Counted from the stretch's first letter, positions 35,503 to 44,925 are shown. The stretch is 51,939 bases of DNA from Oscillospiraceae bacterium (GCA_017561205.1 JAFZDL010000041.1:1-51939); one strand, 5' to 3'. Notes: a model not told the origin generated them from the letters alone. Translations and numbers: made by a program.

Positions 35503-38250
35503 ATGAAACGCGTTTTATGTCTTTGCTTGGTCTTCGCGTGCCTTATTTCTTTGGCCCTCACCGGGTGCAGCCATGACCCCGATGCCGCGCCTATGGCATC
35601 TTCCCGGCAAGCCAAGAAACTAACAATAGAAAAGACAGCCTCTGCCGGCGGCGCTATCACCGCCCATCCCGGCGGCAGAATTACATACACCATTTCCATC
35701 ACCAACAACAACAAAAGGGCAGTAGCCGTGAAGGTCACCGACACCCTGCCGGAGAACACCGTCTTCGTATCCGGCTGCGACAAGGTAGACGGCAACACCC
35801 TTTCCTGGAAGGTTAAGAAAATCGAGCCCGGTCAGACGGAGAAAGTCACCTACACCGTCAAGCCCAACTACACCGTAAAGCAGGTGCGGGAAGCCAAGGA
35901 AGACATCATTCTGAAGAACACTCCCGCCAAGGTGATGAAGATTGAAGTGCCCGCCCCTGCCAAGGATATCTATGTGCTGGAAACCTTCAATTCTACCGAT
36001 ATCCGCCGGATGGAAATGGCCATTGATTCTCTGGTGACTGCCAATCTTACCGCCAAAAATTCCGCCAACAAGCCCTTCAGCGAATTGAACCTGCTGACTA
36101 TGATGTACTATGTGGGCTTCACCTGCGGTACCAATTTCGGCACTTCCGAGCTGGAGCAGATCCTGGGCATGATCTATGACAAAGGCACAACCACTCCCGG
36201 CAGCGGCGGCACTTCCGCCGGTGTGGAGGAAGTGGTGGAAACCGCCCAAAACCTTTTGGCCCGCGTGGTTCCCACCCTCTATGGCGGCACAAATGTTCCC
36301 GCTGAAAAGGATAAACTGTTCCGTGGTAATCGCGCCACAGAAGTGACCATCGCCGACCTGATCTCCGGTGATGTGATTGTGGCAGAAAAGGCCGGAGAAC
36401 ACAAGCTCTACATCGTGGACGGCAAGAATCTTGTACACTTGGGCAAGACCTCTGTCACCCGGCAGATCGATCCTACCACTGTCCTGCCCGGTCTGCCCCA
36501 GTCCGACCGGTATGTGGTGATTCGCCCCTCCATCAATATGAATGTAAACCTCTCTTTAAACGAGGACGAGTACTTTAACGATGCCGACAAGGACGGCTAT
36601 ACCGACCTGGAAAAAGCTCTCGTCGCTACTGCGGAAAGTTATCTCCTCCGGGGTGACCGGGCCCAGTACACCGATGACAATGCCGGCAAGAGCCTTTACC
36701 GCTGGGAGTCCGGTGTCCGTCAGCCCGAGGACTACACCGTAGACCAGTACGGCTATACCAATTGCGCCGCCTTTACCTATGATGTCCACTGGACTACCTA
36801 TGGTTATGCCCCCAAATCTTACAACAGCAAGGGCAATTCCATCACCTTGAACACCACCGCCAACCTGGCGGCCTCTGCCGCCCGGGGCTGGAACGAGGAG
36901 ACCCTCACCGGCGCCAACAAGTCCACCGTCTTCCACTACTCCCCCGAGGCCAATGTAAGTGATGCCGAAAAGGAAGAGAAAACCAAGCAGATCTGCTCTT
37001 TACTGCGTCCCGGTGATATCATCTGCATCCGCAGAACCACCGGATCAGGCCACGCAATGCTGTATGTGGGTAACGGTTTAATTATCCACAGCTCCGGCTC
37101 CAACTACAGCAATGCCAACAAGACCGACACCCACGAGGCCACCATTCGCTTCCGGGCTGTGATGGATCTGTTTGATGAATCCATTGCCGGCAAGACCAGC
37201 TATGTGTTTAACTTAAAGAGCTTCTCCATTGTCCGTCCCCAGAACAACACCACCGCCAAGGTCACCGAGAATGCCGCCAACCGGGTAGAGCATATGCAGG
37301 GCATCGTTGCCGAGAAAATTAGCTCCACCGCCATGGGCAAGACCGTGAACTGCGGTGATACCGTCACCTACACCTTCTATATTTTCAACACCACCAAGCA
37401 GGAAAAGCAGGTGGTCATCAAAGACGAGCTGTCCAGGTTCACCACCTTCGTAACTGCAACCGATGGCGGTAACTGCACCGACAATGTGATCTCCTGGGAT
37501 CTGAAGATCCCCGCAGACACCCGGATCCCTGTTTCCTACACCGTGAGAATCAAGGACGATGTGGCCGCCAATGTGAAGATCGACGGTGCAAAGGCCACTG
37601 TGAACGGTGTGCTCCACAAATGCTATGATGCCGTGGTGGGCAACACCCTTACCACCCAGGAGCAGACCAAGCTCAAAGAAACTGTCGACACCTTGACCAA
37701 GGCCAATCCCGGCCTGGCTGACATAGCTCTGGCAAACCGGATCTACAAGACTGCCTTTGGTGTGAACAACATTTTCGGCAGTGATGTAAAGAAACTGTCC
37801 GACCTGGTAAACGGCAACGGCACCAACAATGTTGGCATCTTCAACGATTCTGCCAACTACTCCGATCCCGCCATTGTGGTACTGACAGACAGCAACAAAT
37901 CCAATGCCTGCCAAATGGTAGCCCCCGGTCTCTTCGGCGGACACGATGTGTACACCAGCACCCGATCTGCCGATCCCTTCTACCGATATCTGGACCTGGC
38001 AGACAATCCCCTGCGCAGCCGGTACTTCTGGGAGAAGGATCTGGTTGTGGGCGACCTGCTGGTGATGCAGGGTGAGGAAACCGAAGTCCTGTACATTTAC
38101 ACCGGCAATAACACCTTTGTCAGCCTGAATGCCGACACTATTCTACAAGACCAAAGTGTTACAGACCTGTTCGGTTACGCTCCCTCCACCGATTGGCTCT
38201 ACACCGCTGTGCTGCGGCCCTCCCTGGTGCTGGATATCCAGGAAAAATAA
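35503..38250 (+). CDS. Large surface lipoprotein with DUF11-like and NlpC/P60-like modules
   Basis: 915 residues. Signal MKRVLCLCLVFACLISLALTGC, lipidated Cys22. Two DUF11-like beta domains occur at about 40-130 (KPGQ-type, SITNNNKRAVAVKVTDTLPEN) and 600-685 (FYIFNTTKQEKQVVIKDEL). Between them lies an NlpC/P60-like segment with Cys421 (TNCAAFTYDVHW), His517 (SGHAMLYVGNG) and His529 (IIHSSG), the likely catalytic set. Two further regions, about 150-345 and 710-910, share the GDVIV/GDLLV...LYIV/LYIYTG...IRPSI/LRPSL frame but lack the Cys and His, so they look like inactive copies. Probably a cell-wall peptidase or binding protein. The gene directly follows the acetyltransferase without a gap. 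A strong terminator follows. Confidence 0.72.
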   Translation: MKRVLCLCLVFACLISLALTGCSHDPDAAPMASSRQAKKLTIEKTASAGGAITAHPGGRITYTISITNNNKRAVAVKVTDTLPENTVFVSGCDKVDGNTLSWKVKKIEPGQTEKVTYTVKPNYTVKQVREAKEDIILKNTPAKVMKIEVPAPAKDIYVLETFNSTDIRRMEMAIDSLVTANLTAKNSANKPFSELNLLTMMYYVGFTCGTNFGTSELEQILGMIYDKGTTTPGSGGTSAGVEEVVETAQNLLARVVPTLYGGTNVPAEKDKLFRGNRATEVTIADLISGDVIVAEKAGEHKLYIVDGKNLVHLGKTSVTRQIDPTTVLPGLPQSDRYVVIRPSINMNVNLSLNEDEYFNDADKDGYTDLEKALVATAESYLLRGDRAQYTDDNAGKSLYRWESGVRQPEDYTVDQYGYTNCAAFTYDVHWTTYGYAPKSYNSKGNSITLNTTANLAASAARGWNEETLTGANKSTVFHYSPEANVSDAEKEEKTKQICSLLRPGDIICIRRTTGSGHAMLYVGNGLIIHSSGSNYSNANKTDTHEATIRFRAVMDLFDESIAGKTSYVFNLKSFSIVRPQNNTTAKVTENAANRVEHMQGIVAEKISSTAMGKTVNCGDTVTYTFYIFNTTKQEKQVVIKDELSRFTTFVTATDGGNCTDNVISWDLKIPADTRIPVSYTVRIKDDVAANVKIDGAKATVNGVLHKCYDAVVGNTLTTQEQTKLKETVDTLTKANPGLADIALANRIYKTAFGVNNIFGSDVKKLSDLVNGNGTNNVGIFNDSANYSDPAIVVLTDSNKSNACQMVAPGLFGGHDVYTSTRSADPFYRYLDLADNPLRSRYFWEKDLVVGDLLVMQGEETEVLYIYTGNNTFVSLNADTILQDQSVTDLFGYAPSTDWLYTAVLRPSLVLDIQEK

Positions 38251-38251
38251 G

Positions 38252-38280
38252 AAAAACCCACCCAAAAGGGTGGGTTTTTT
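38252..38280. terminator. Bidirectional terminator between converging genes
   Basis: AAAAACCCACCC, AAAA loop, GGGTGGGTTTTT. It serves the lipoprotein gene and the DUF2461 gene. Confidence 0.92.
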
Positions 38281-38926
38281 ATACCTTAAAACGGTTAAAG
38301 TAATCATAAAGGGGAATGAGCTTTTCTAAGAATTCTCCTGCCCGCTGGCCCAACTCCGGGCCGAAAATATCCGGACAGATCGGCTCGTCCACAGAACAGG
38401 CAATGTATTTCCTCCAGGCAAAATAGGGGGCAAGCTCCGGGCTGGGCGCTTCCTTGGGCCGCTTGTAAGTTTCCGCCGTAATGGGTACGCCGGTGGCCTT
38501 TTTGGTGTCTTTGATCAGCTTTAAAAACGCCCGCGGCCGGGCGGCAATATCCTTGCGGATCTCCTCTAAGGTGCTGACCCGGGGACTGAGGAAAATAAAG
38601 CCGTAGCTGACGCCCTCCGGGGTGATCTCAAAATACAGACAGGGATTCTCCGCCCACCACTCTACGTCCTGCCGAATGCAGATCCACAGGCTCTCCTTGT
38701 AAGGCAGCGGATGGTGCATCCGGGCATCCCGGTAGATGCGGCTGACCTTCAAGAGATTGCCGGGCTTGTCCAAAAACGGCTGGAATAAGTCCTTGCCCAA
38801 AGCCTTCATAGGCTCATAGAGGTAGTTTACATAATCTTTCTTGTGCTCCAGGAACCACTCCCGGTTGTTGTTCATCCGGATGCCCCACAGAAAATCCACG
38901 GTCTCCGGTGTAAAACCTTCAAACAT
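38279..38926 (-). CDS. DUF2461 family protein
   Basis: 215 residues, cytoplasmic. FEGFTPETVDFLWGIRMNNNREWF at the N-terminus and the RIYRDARMHH...PYKESLWI block match the DUF2461 family. Function is unknown; members are widespread and usually single genes. AAAAGGAG precedes the ATG. A palindromic repeat lies immediately upstream at 38949-39072. Confidence 0.88.
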   Translation of the reverse strand: MFEGFTPETVDFLWGIRMNNNREWFLEHKKDYVNYLYEPMKALGKDLFQPFLDKPGNLLKVSRIYRDARMHHPLPYKESLWICIRQDVEWWAENPCLYFEITPEGVSYGFIFLSPRVSTLEEIRKDIAARPRAFLKLIKDTKKATGVPITAETYKRPKEAPSPELAPYFAWRKYIACSVDEPICPDIFGPELGQRAGEFLEKLIPLYDYFNRFKV

Positions 38927-38948
38927 CGTTTTTTCTCCTTTTTACCCC

Positions 38949-39072
38949 GTCATTCCGAGGCACGAAGTGCCGTGGCGCCCTGAGCGTAGCGAAGAAGTGC
39001 CCTTGGGGTGGAATCCGTTCTCTTTTTGGGTATTACGGATTGCCACGGCTTGCAAGCAAGCCTCGCAATGAC
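38949..39072. repeat. Palindromic intergenic element, GCAATCTC subfamily, copy 3 (hybrid ends)
   Basis: The left end is GTCATTCCGAGG and the right end CTCGCAATGAC, so the two ends differ slightly. The inner right arm GGATTGCCACGGC is kept and the left arm is degraded. It lies between DUF2461 and the DUF4015 gene. Confidence 0.8.
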
Positions 39073-39087
39073 GGAGAGTTTTATAGG

Positions 39088-40101
39088 TTAATGGGCGCCG
39101 GACAGGGGGCGCATAACGCTGTATACATCGAAGCGGGTATCGTGGAGCTCCGTAAGGAACACCAAATTGATGGCAGGGTCTGCCACTCCGCTGTTTGCCG
39201 CCACCTGGGCCGCCTGGGCCGCATCCTTGCCGGTGATGTACAAACGGCTGCGGCCGGTGGGGGGTGTAAAGTCCTCGGTCTTCACAAAGGACAGAGCAAA
39301 CCGATTGGTAGCGCACACCTTCATCAGCTCATTGGCTGCAGTGGTCAGCAGTTCCTTCCGGTCGCCGTCTACCTTGATTTTATCGGTGTTCTGGGGGAAA
39401 CAGAAGTCGTCCAAGACCACCTCGTCAAAGCCCAAATTCCGCAGTTCGACAATGATTTGGGTCAAGAAAGACAATGTGCCTTGGCTGGCAGGATTCAGCC
39501 AGTAGCATCCGTCATCGTCCTGGTACAGATAGCCGCCGGAGCTGTGAGGCACACCGTCGGGCACATGGTTTAAGCCGTAGGTGTAATCCCGCAGGGCGGG
39601 GAACTTGGCGATGGCATAGATATTCTGTTTTTTCAGCCAGGCCAGCAGCTCGTCCATCTTCTGCACATCCACCTGGTTACTCCGGGTATCGCTGACCGCG
39701 GAGGAATAGTAAAACGCGCCCTGAATGCTCTTCACATCGATCATCACCGGTGTACCGGAGGGCAACGCCTGGATCTGTGCTTTCACCACGTCCAAATTGG
39801 AGAGGTCGCCCGGCTCCACATAGTAGCCCACCATCTGCTTTAATTCTGCAGCCTCTAAATCCGACGCGCCGCTGTCATAGCGGATGGACACATCCGGTTC
39901 GTCGGGCTTTTGGGCGGCCTGTCCGTCAGACAGGGGGGGCAGTTCAAAATTAAGGATTGCGTGTCCGTCGGCAGTATACATCACATACCGCTGCGCCCAA
40001 ATATACCAGCAAGTCCCCGCCACAAGGGCAAGCACCAAAACCGGCAACAACGCCATACCTATACGCTTTAGCACCCGTTTGGTGCGGTAGGGAATGTTCA
40101 T
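39088..40101 (-). CDS. DUF4015 putative glycoside-hydrolase-fold protein, membrane-anchored
   Basis: 337 residues. One membrane segment (about residues 15-38) follows a basic start, then an extracytoplasmic TIM-barrel-like domain. GYYVEPGDLSNLDVVKAQIQALP, PVMIDVKSIQGAFYY, IYAIAKFPALRDYTYG, the QDDDGCYWLNPAS segment and LGFDEVVLDDFCFPQN fit the putative glycosyl hydrolase domain DUF4015. The VLDDFCFP acidic pair is a plausible active-site region. The start at 40101 has GGAG upstream and overlaps the prmA stop (ATGA), so translation is coupled. Substrate unknown. Confidence 0.82.
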   Translation of the reverse strand: MNIPYRTKRVLKRIGMALLPVLVLALVAGTCWYIWAQRYVMYTADGHAILNFELPPLSDGQAAQKPDEPDVSIRYDSGASDLEAAELKQMVGYYVEPGDLSNLDVVKAQIQALPSGTPVMIDVKSIQGAFYYSSAVSDTRSNQVDVQKMDELLAWLKKQNIYAIAKFPALRDYTYGLNHVPDGVPHSSGGYLYQDDDGCYWLNPASQGTLSFLTQIIVELRNLGFDEVVLDDFCFPQNTDKIKVDGDRKELLTTAANELMKVCATNRFALSFVKTEDFTPPTGRSRLYITGKDAAQAAQVAANSGVADPAINLVFLTELHDTRFDVYSVMRPLSGAH

Positions 40102-41054
40102 AGGGTTCTCCTTTTTGCGCTGACACAGCGCCATTCTTCTTTGGCCTTTGTGGCAGTGACGGCAATGCCGGCCTGCTCCAAGGCAGTGACCACATCAGAA
40201 AGTCTTGTATCCAAAATACCGGAGCAAATGAGCGTGGTGTTCTCTCCCAAAAACCGGGGCAGCACCGGGGCAAGGCCGATGATCACATCGGCAACGATGT
40301 TCACCAGCACCACATCATACTTCCCGGCAGAAAGCTTGTCCATCAAAGCCTTATCCGCAACCACATTGCCGGTGAGGGCAGTAAATGCCGGTGCGGAAAA
40401 GCCATTGTAGGCCGCGTTTTCCCGGGCAATGTCCTCGGCCTTGGGGTCGATGTCCACGCCGATGGCGCTTTTTGCACCTAAGCGCAGAGCGGTAATGGAC
40501 AAAATGCCACTGCCGCTGCCCAAGTCCAGGCAGGCTGCGCCGGGTTTTACCACGGCTTCCATAGTTTCCACCACCATTTGGGTGGAGGGGTGGGCGCCTG
40601 TACCGAAGGTCAGTCCGGGATCCAAAATCACCGGCAGGCGGCCGTCGGTTTCGTCGGCTCTCCAGTAGGGCAGGACAATGAGCTTTTCACCGATGGGCTG
40701 GGGGGGATAATTGTCCTTCCAGCTTTCCTCCCAGTTTTCCTCAGCAAGAGCCTTGGCCGTCAGCTTCAGTTCTCCCAATTCGCCCCCACGGAGCTTTTCC
40801 AAAAGGGCTTCCAGCCGGGAAAGGCCGGCCTTGTCCGTATCCTCTAAGTACAGCTTGATGCAGGAAAGGCCTTGCAGCTTTTCCTGCAATTCCTCGTCAA
40901 TATAATCCCAGCAAGCCCGGTTCTCCTCCAAAAAGGCCTCAAACTCCCCTTGGTCTTCAATGATCAGGTCGCTGAAGCCACCGGCGGTGAGGGCACTGGC
41001 AGTCTTCTCCGCCTTGCCGGGCAAGGTATCAATTGTCAGTTCCAAATATGCCAT
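40098..41054 (-). CDS. prmA: Ribosomal protein L11 methyltransferase
   Basis: 318 residues. N-terminal recognition domain (AYLELTIDTLPGKAEKTA...), then the SAM-dependent methyltransferase domain with PGLTFGTGAHPSTQM, LDLGSGSGILSITALRLGA, GVDIDPKAEDIARENA and VLVNIVADVI. These are diagnostic PrmA motifs. The start at 41054 has GGAGAG upstream; a longer in-frame reading to 41228 would translate the palindromic repeat and is rejected. Coupled to the DUF4015 gene downstream. Confidence 0.95.
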   Translation of the reverse strand: MAYLELTIDTLPGKAEKTASALTAGGFSDLIIEDQGEFEAFLEENRACWDYIDEELQEKLQGLSCIKLYLEDTDKAGLSRLEALLEKLRGGELGELKLTAKALAEENWEESWKDNYPPQPIGEKLIVLPYWRADETDGRLPVILDPGLTFGTGAHPSTQMVVETMEAVVKPGAACLDLGSGSGILSITALRLGAKSAIGVDIDPKAEDIARENAAYNGFSAPAFTALTGNVVADKALMDKLSAGKYDVVLVNIVADVIIGLAPVLPRFLGENTTLICSGILDTRLSDVVTALEQAGIAVTATKAKEEWRCVSAKRRTL

Positions 41055-41071
41055 AGTTTTCTCTCCACTGT

Positions 41072-41154
41072 TGTCATCCTGAGCGACCAACGGGAGTCGA
41101 AGGATCTTCGCAGTGCGTAGATTATTCGGCGCGCTGCGCTTGCTCAGAATGACA
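41072..41154. repeat. Palindromic intergenic element, CGAAGGATC subfamily, copy 4
   Basis: TGTCATCCTGAGCG and GCTCAGAATGACA ends; inner AGTCGAAGGATCT arm at the left, its partner degraded to TAGATTATTCG. It lies in the prmA 5' leader. Confidence 0.85.
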
Positions 41155-41175
41155 AGTACTGTGCTGTTTTTTACT

Positions 41176-41204
41176 ATTTTATCGTAAAACGCGAAAAATA
41201 ACAA
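41176..41204 (-). promoter_or_regulatory. prmA promoter
   Basis: On the minus strand TTGTTA, 17-base spacer, TAAAAT. The palindromic element would then lie inside the 5' untranslated leader. Confidence 0.6.
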
Positions 41205-41235
41205 CCACCCAAAATGTAAAATTTTCACCCGGGGC

Positions 41236-41264
41236 TTTCCATATCCGCAAAAATGGTATATAAT
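41236..41264 (+). promoter_or_regulatory. Promoter of the M16 peptidase genes
   Basis: TTTCCA, 17-base spacer, TATAAT at 41259-41264, 28 bases before the ATG at 41292. Confidence 0.58.
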
Positions 41265-41291
41265 TAAGGAACATTATCCTTAGGAGGCACT

Positions 41292-42554
41292 ATGATCCAA
41301 ACGATTCATCTGCTGCCGGGGGTCACACTGCGGTGTTTTCCCGACAGCCGTTTCAAGCAGGAGGGGCTGAGCCTGCAATTTGTCCGCCCCATGTGTAAAG
41401 AAGAAGCCGCCCTCAATGCGCTGCTGCCTGCGGTGTTGCTCCGTGGCTGTGAGACTGCCCCGGACCTGCGGGCCATCACGCTCCGTTTAGATGACCTCTA
41501 CGGCGCTGCGGTGGGCGCCCAGCTGCGCCGGGTGGGCGACTACCAGGCCACGGGCCTCAGCTGCAGCTTTATGCGGGAAGAATATGCTCTGCCCGGGGAG
41601 CAGGTGTTTGCGCCGATGCTCCGATTCTTGGAAGAATTGCTCTTCCGACCGGTGCTGGAAAACGGGGTATTTTGCCCGGAATATGTGGAGAGCGAAAAGC
41701 GGAATCTCACCGCCGCCATTGCCGCCCAGCGCAACGACAAGCGTGCCTATGCCAATGCCCAGATGATAAAGCGGATGTGCAAGGGCGATTCCTTCGGTGT
41801 TCCCCGCCTTGGCGAAAAAGAGGATGTGGAGGCCATCACCCCGGAGAGCCTTTACACCCATTACCGGAAAGTCCTGCGGGAAAGCCCTGTGAATTTGTTT
41901 TATGTGGGCGCGGCTGACCCGGAAAAATTAGCTGACCTTTTGCGGCCTATTTTTGAAAAATTAGAAAGAGACCCCATCACGCTGCCGGACCAAACCGCCT
42001 TTCACGATTTGGGCGGCTGCCGGGAAACGGAAGTGATGGATGTGGCGCAAGGCAAGCTGTGTATGGGCTTTACCACCCCCGTCACCTTGCGGGATAAAGA
42101 TTTTGTGGCTATGCAGCTGTTTAACACGGTGTTCGGCAGCGGTATGGTCAGCAAGCTCTTTATGAAGATTCGTGAGGAGATGTCCTTGTGCTATGACATC
42201 CACTCCTCCTACCACGGCAGCAAGGGCATCGTCACTGTGTCCGCCGGCATCGATTGCAATATAGACGGCAAGGTGGAAGAAGAAATTCTTCGCCAGCTGA
42301 AGGCCTGTCAAGAGGGCCAAATCACCGAAACCGAACTGAAAGCCGCCAAGGAGGCTCTGCTCAATCAGCTGCGCAGCACCCACGATTCCCCCGGCGCTAT
42401 CGAGGGCTACTATGCGGTTGCGGCGCTGAGCGGTATGCAGCTGACCCCGGAAGATTACAGCCGGGCAGTGGAAAAAGCAACTGCCGAAGATGTGGCCAAT
42501 GCCGCCAAAACCTTGCAATTACACACAGTTTATTTCTTAAGGGGGGAAGTCTGA
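41292..42554 (+). CDS. M16 family peptidase homologue lacking the zinc motif (YmfF-like)
   Basis: 420 residues of the insulinase (M16) fold. No HxxEH is present in the N-terminal part; the corresponding region reads FVRPMCKEEAALNALLPAVLLRGCE. The second-domain features FNTVFGSGMVSKLFMKIREEMSLCYDIHSSY and the arginine/tyrosine tail are kept. It is therefore a non-catalytic partner of the next gene, as with the YmfF/YmfH pair of Bacillus. AGGAGG precedes the ATG. The stop overlaps the next start by one base. Confidence 0.88.
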   Translation: MIQTIHLLPGVTLRCFPDSRFKQEGLSLQFVRPMCKEEAALNALLPAVLLRGCETAPDLRAITLRLDDLYGAAVGAQLRRVGDYQATGLSCSFMREEYALPGEQVFAPMLRFLEELLFRPVLENGVFCPEYVESEKRNLTAAIAAQRNDKRAYANAQMIKRMCKGDSFGVPRLGEKEDVEAITPESLYTHYRKVLRESPVNLFYVGAADPEKLADLLRPIFEKLERDPITLPDQTAFHDLGGCRETEVMDVAQGKLCMGFTTPVTLRDKDFVAMQLFNTVFGSGMVSKLFMKIREEMSLCYDIHSSYHGSKGIVTVSAGIDCNIDGKVEEEILRQLKACQEGQITETELKAAKEALLNQLRSTHDSPGAIEGYYAVAALSGMQLTPEDYSRAVEKATAEDVANAAKTLQLHTVYFLRGEV

Positions 42555-43831
42555 TGGAAAAGAAATTCTACCCCCAGGTGGGCGAGACCCTTTACAAAGC
42601 GACACTCCCCAGCGGATTAAAAATGGTAGTCCTGCCCCGACCCGGCTTTGCCAAAAAGCTGTGCTATCTGGTGACGGACTACGGCGCGATCCACCGGGAT
42701 TTCACTATGGACGGAATCGAATATTCCGCCCCCGCCGGCGTTGCTCACTACTTAGAGCACAAGCTTTTCGATATGCCCGGACGGGATATCACCGGGGAAT
42801 TTGCCACCTTGGGCGCAAGCCCCAACGCCTTCACCAGCTACGATATGACCGCCTATTATTTCTCCTGTACGGAGAATTTCCGGGAAAACTTAAATCTTTT
42901 GCTGGAATTTGTCACCACCCCCTATTTTACCGAGGAAAGCGTTGCCAAGGAACAGGGCATCATAGGCCAGGAGATCGATATGAACCTGGACAACCCTGAC
43001 AGCCGGCTCTTTGACCTTTTGATGGAAGAAATGTATGGGGTCCACCCCATTAACACCCCCATTTTGGGCACCCGGGAGTCCATTGCCAAAATCACCCCTC
43101 AGGTCTTAACCGATTGCCACCGGGCATTTTATAAGCCGGACAATATGTTCCTGTGCGTGGTGGGCGATGTAGACCCGGAGGAAGTTGCCCAGTTGGCAGA
43201 GGCCCGTTTTGCGGAACTGCCCAACCCGGTGGTTACCGCCCCCCGGGAATGGGCCGAGCCCATGGAAACCACCCAAAAGGAAGTCACCACCCAGATGGAG
43301 GTGGCGATGCCCATGTTCCAGTTGGGCTTTAAGGCCGAGGCCCTGCCCAACGGAATTGAGGGTGTGAAAGGTGAGATCATTGGCGATTTGGCGGCAGAGG
43401 CGCTGTTTGGCGAGTCTTCCCAGCTGTATCTGAAGCTGTACGAGGAGGGGCTCATCGATGCCTCCTTCGGCGGCGGCTTCGAGGCAGTGGAGGGTATGGC
43501 ACTGCTCACCGCGTCCGGTGACAGCGAAAATCCCCAGGCGGTGCGGGATGCTATCTTGGCAGAGGCCAAGCGCTTGGTAGCCGAGGGCATTTCCGAACCG
43601 GACTTCCTGCGTATGCAGCGCAGCGCATTGGGCCGACGGATCCGAGGTCTTGACAGTTTTGAGTCCACCTGTTTTCGGCTCTGCGCCTATCATTTCTCTA
43701 AATTTGACTATTTTGAGATCCCCGCGGTTTACCGGCAGGTAACACCTGCGGATCTGACCCAATTCTTACAAAGAGTGGTCACGGAAGACAGAATGTGTAT
43801 GGCTGTGATCGCCCCTAAGGAGGTTTCTTAA
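42554..43831 (+). CDS. M16 family zinc peptidase (YmfH-like)
   Basis: 425 residues. The inverted zinc motif HxxEH is His65-Glu68-His69 in VAHYLEHKLFDMPG, followed by ASPNAFTSYDMTAYYF. The third zinc ligand region is around QGIIGQEIDM. The C-terminal domain has FGESSQLYLKLYEEGLID. It probably forms a heterodimer with the inactive homologue upstream and degrades peptides in the cytoplasm. The start at 42554 overlaps the upstream stop (TGATG); a long in-frame extension to 42254 is an overlap artefact. The lgt gene overlaps its stop. Confidence 0.92.
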   Translation: MEKKFYPQVGETLYKATLPSGLKMVVLPRPGFAKKLCYLVTDYGAIHRDFTMDGIEYSAPAGVAHYLEHKLFDMPGRDITGEFATLGASPNAFTSYDMTAYYFSCTENFRENLNLLLEFVTTPYFTEESVAKEQGIIGQEIDMNLDNPDSRLFDLLMEEMYGVHPINTPILGTRESIAKITPQVLTDCHRAFYKPDNMFLCVVGDVDPEEVAQLAEARFAELPNPVVTAPREWAEPMETTQKEVTTQMEVAMPMFQLGFKAEALPNGIEGVKGEIIGDLAAEALFGESSQLYLKLYEEGLIDASFGGGFEAVEGMALLTASGDSENPQAVRDAILAEAKRLVAEGISEPDFLRMQRSALGRRIRGLDSFESTCFRLCAYHFSKFDYFEIPAVYRQVTPADLTQFLQRVVTEDRMCMAVIAPKEVS

Positions 43832-44787
43832 TGGAATGGATCAAAGCATCTTCTCCCATTGCATTTCCCGGTCTGGGTTTTGAGATCAATCCCCCCACAG
43901 GCTTTACTGTGGGCAGTTTTGAGGTGATGTTCTACGGTCTGATCATCGGCTTGGGCCTGGTGCTGTGCTGCATTTACGGCCTGCGCCGGGGCAAGGATTT
44001 TGGCCTCACCCAGGACGATATCTTAGACGGCGCCCTGTGGATCATTCCCTTTGCCATCGTCTGCGCCCGGCTTTATTACTGCGCCTTCTACTGGGAGCAG
44101 GGCGGCTACGGCAAAAACCCCATCAGCATTCTTTACATTTGGGAGGGCGGCCTGGCTATTTACGGCGGTGTTATCGGCGCGGCCATCGGCATTGTGGTCT
44201 ACTGTCTGATTAAAAAAATTCCCATCACCACCTGCTTGGACATCACCTTTGTCACCTTCCCCATCGGACAGGCCATTGGCCGTTGGGGCAATTTCTTCAA
44301 CCGGGAGGCCTTTGGCGACCAGACCGACAGCTTCCTGCGGATGGGTCTGAAACTGACAGAGGACGGACGCGCATCTTCCGAGATGTTCTATTACCACCCC
44401 ACATTCCTCTATGAATCCCTGTGGAATGCTTTGGGCTTTGTGCTGCTGCATTTTCTCTCCAAAAAGCGGAAATACGAGGGGCAGATGGCGCTGTGCTATG
44501 CGCTGTGGTACGGCTTTGGCCGGACTATGATCGAAGGTCTGCGGACGGACAGCCTGATGTGGGGTCCTTTCCGGGTCAGCCAGCTGCTGGCAGCGGTGAG
44601 CGCCATTGCAGCCGCTTGGATTCTCATTTGGCAGATGTTCCGCCCCCACGATCCTGCAAAGCTCTATGTGAATCGGGTCGCCGCCAAAAAGGCCGCCGAA
44701 GCCGCTGTCATCGCGCAGACCGCAGACGAAGAAACCCACGAAGAAGCCCTCGAGGAAGACTCCACCGAGGAAGACGCTGACAATTAA
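43831..44787 (+). CDS. lgt: Prolipoprotein diacylglyceryl transferase
   Basis: 318 residues with about seven membrane segments; attaches diacylglycerol to lipobox cysteines, which the several lipoproteins of this window need. The Lgt signature GRWGNFFNREAFG is at residues 150-162. The HPTFLYESLWN region (reading YHPTFLYESLWN) is also typical. The C-terminus has an unusual alanine- and then glutamate/aspartate-rich extension of about 35 residues. Shares one base with the peptidase stop. Confidence 0.96.
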   Translation: MEWIKASSPIAFPGLGFEINPPTGFTVGSFEVMFYGLIIGLGLVLCCIYGLRRGKDFGLTQDDILDGALWIIPFAIVCARLYYCAFYWEQGGYGKNPISILYIWEGGLAIYGGVIGAAIGIVVYCLIKKIPITTCLDITFVTFPIGQAIGRWGNFFNREAFGDQTDSFLRMGLKLTEDGRASSEMFYYHPTFLYESLWNALGFVLLHFLSKKRKYEGQMALCYALWYGFGRTMIEGLRTDSLMWGPFRVSQLLAAVSAIAAAWILIWQMFRPHDPAKLYVNRVAAKKAAEAAVIAQTADEETHEEALEEDSTEEDADN

Positions 44788-44814
44788 CAATTGTACCTCC
44801 CAAACCCACCATCC

Positions 44815-44925
44815 TGTCATCCTGAGCGACTGAAAGGAGCCGAAGGATCTTCGCACCAAATTGTTGCTTAACGACATTGATATTTCGTAGATTCTTCGAC
44901 TCGCTGCGCTTCGCTCAGAATGACA
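44815..44925. repeat. Palindromic intergenic element, CGAAGGATC subfamily, copy 5
   Basis: TGTCATCCTGAGCG and CGCTCAGAATGACA ends with inner GCCGAAGGATCT and AGATTCTTCGAC arms. It lies after lgt. Confidence 0.9.

Noticed and set aside
41055-41228. N-terminal extension of prmA
   Set aside because: It would translate the palindromic repeat and promoter; a clear ribosome site precedes 41054 and PrmA proteins begin there.
42254-42553. N-terminal extension of the second M16 peptidase
   Set aside because: It overlaps 300 bases of the upstream gene out of frame; the TGATG junction at 42552-42556 gives the natural start.
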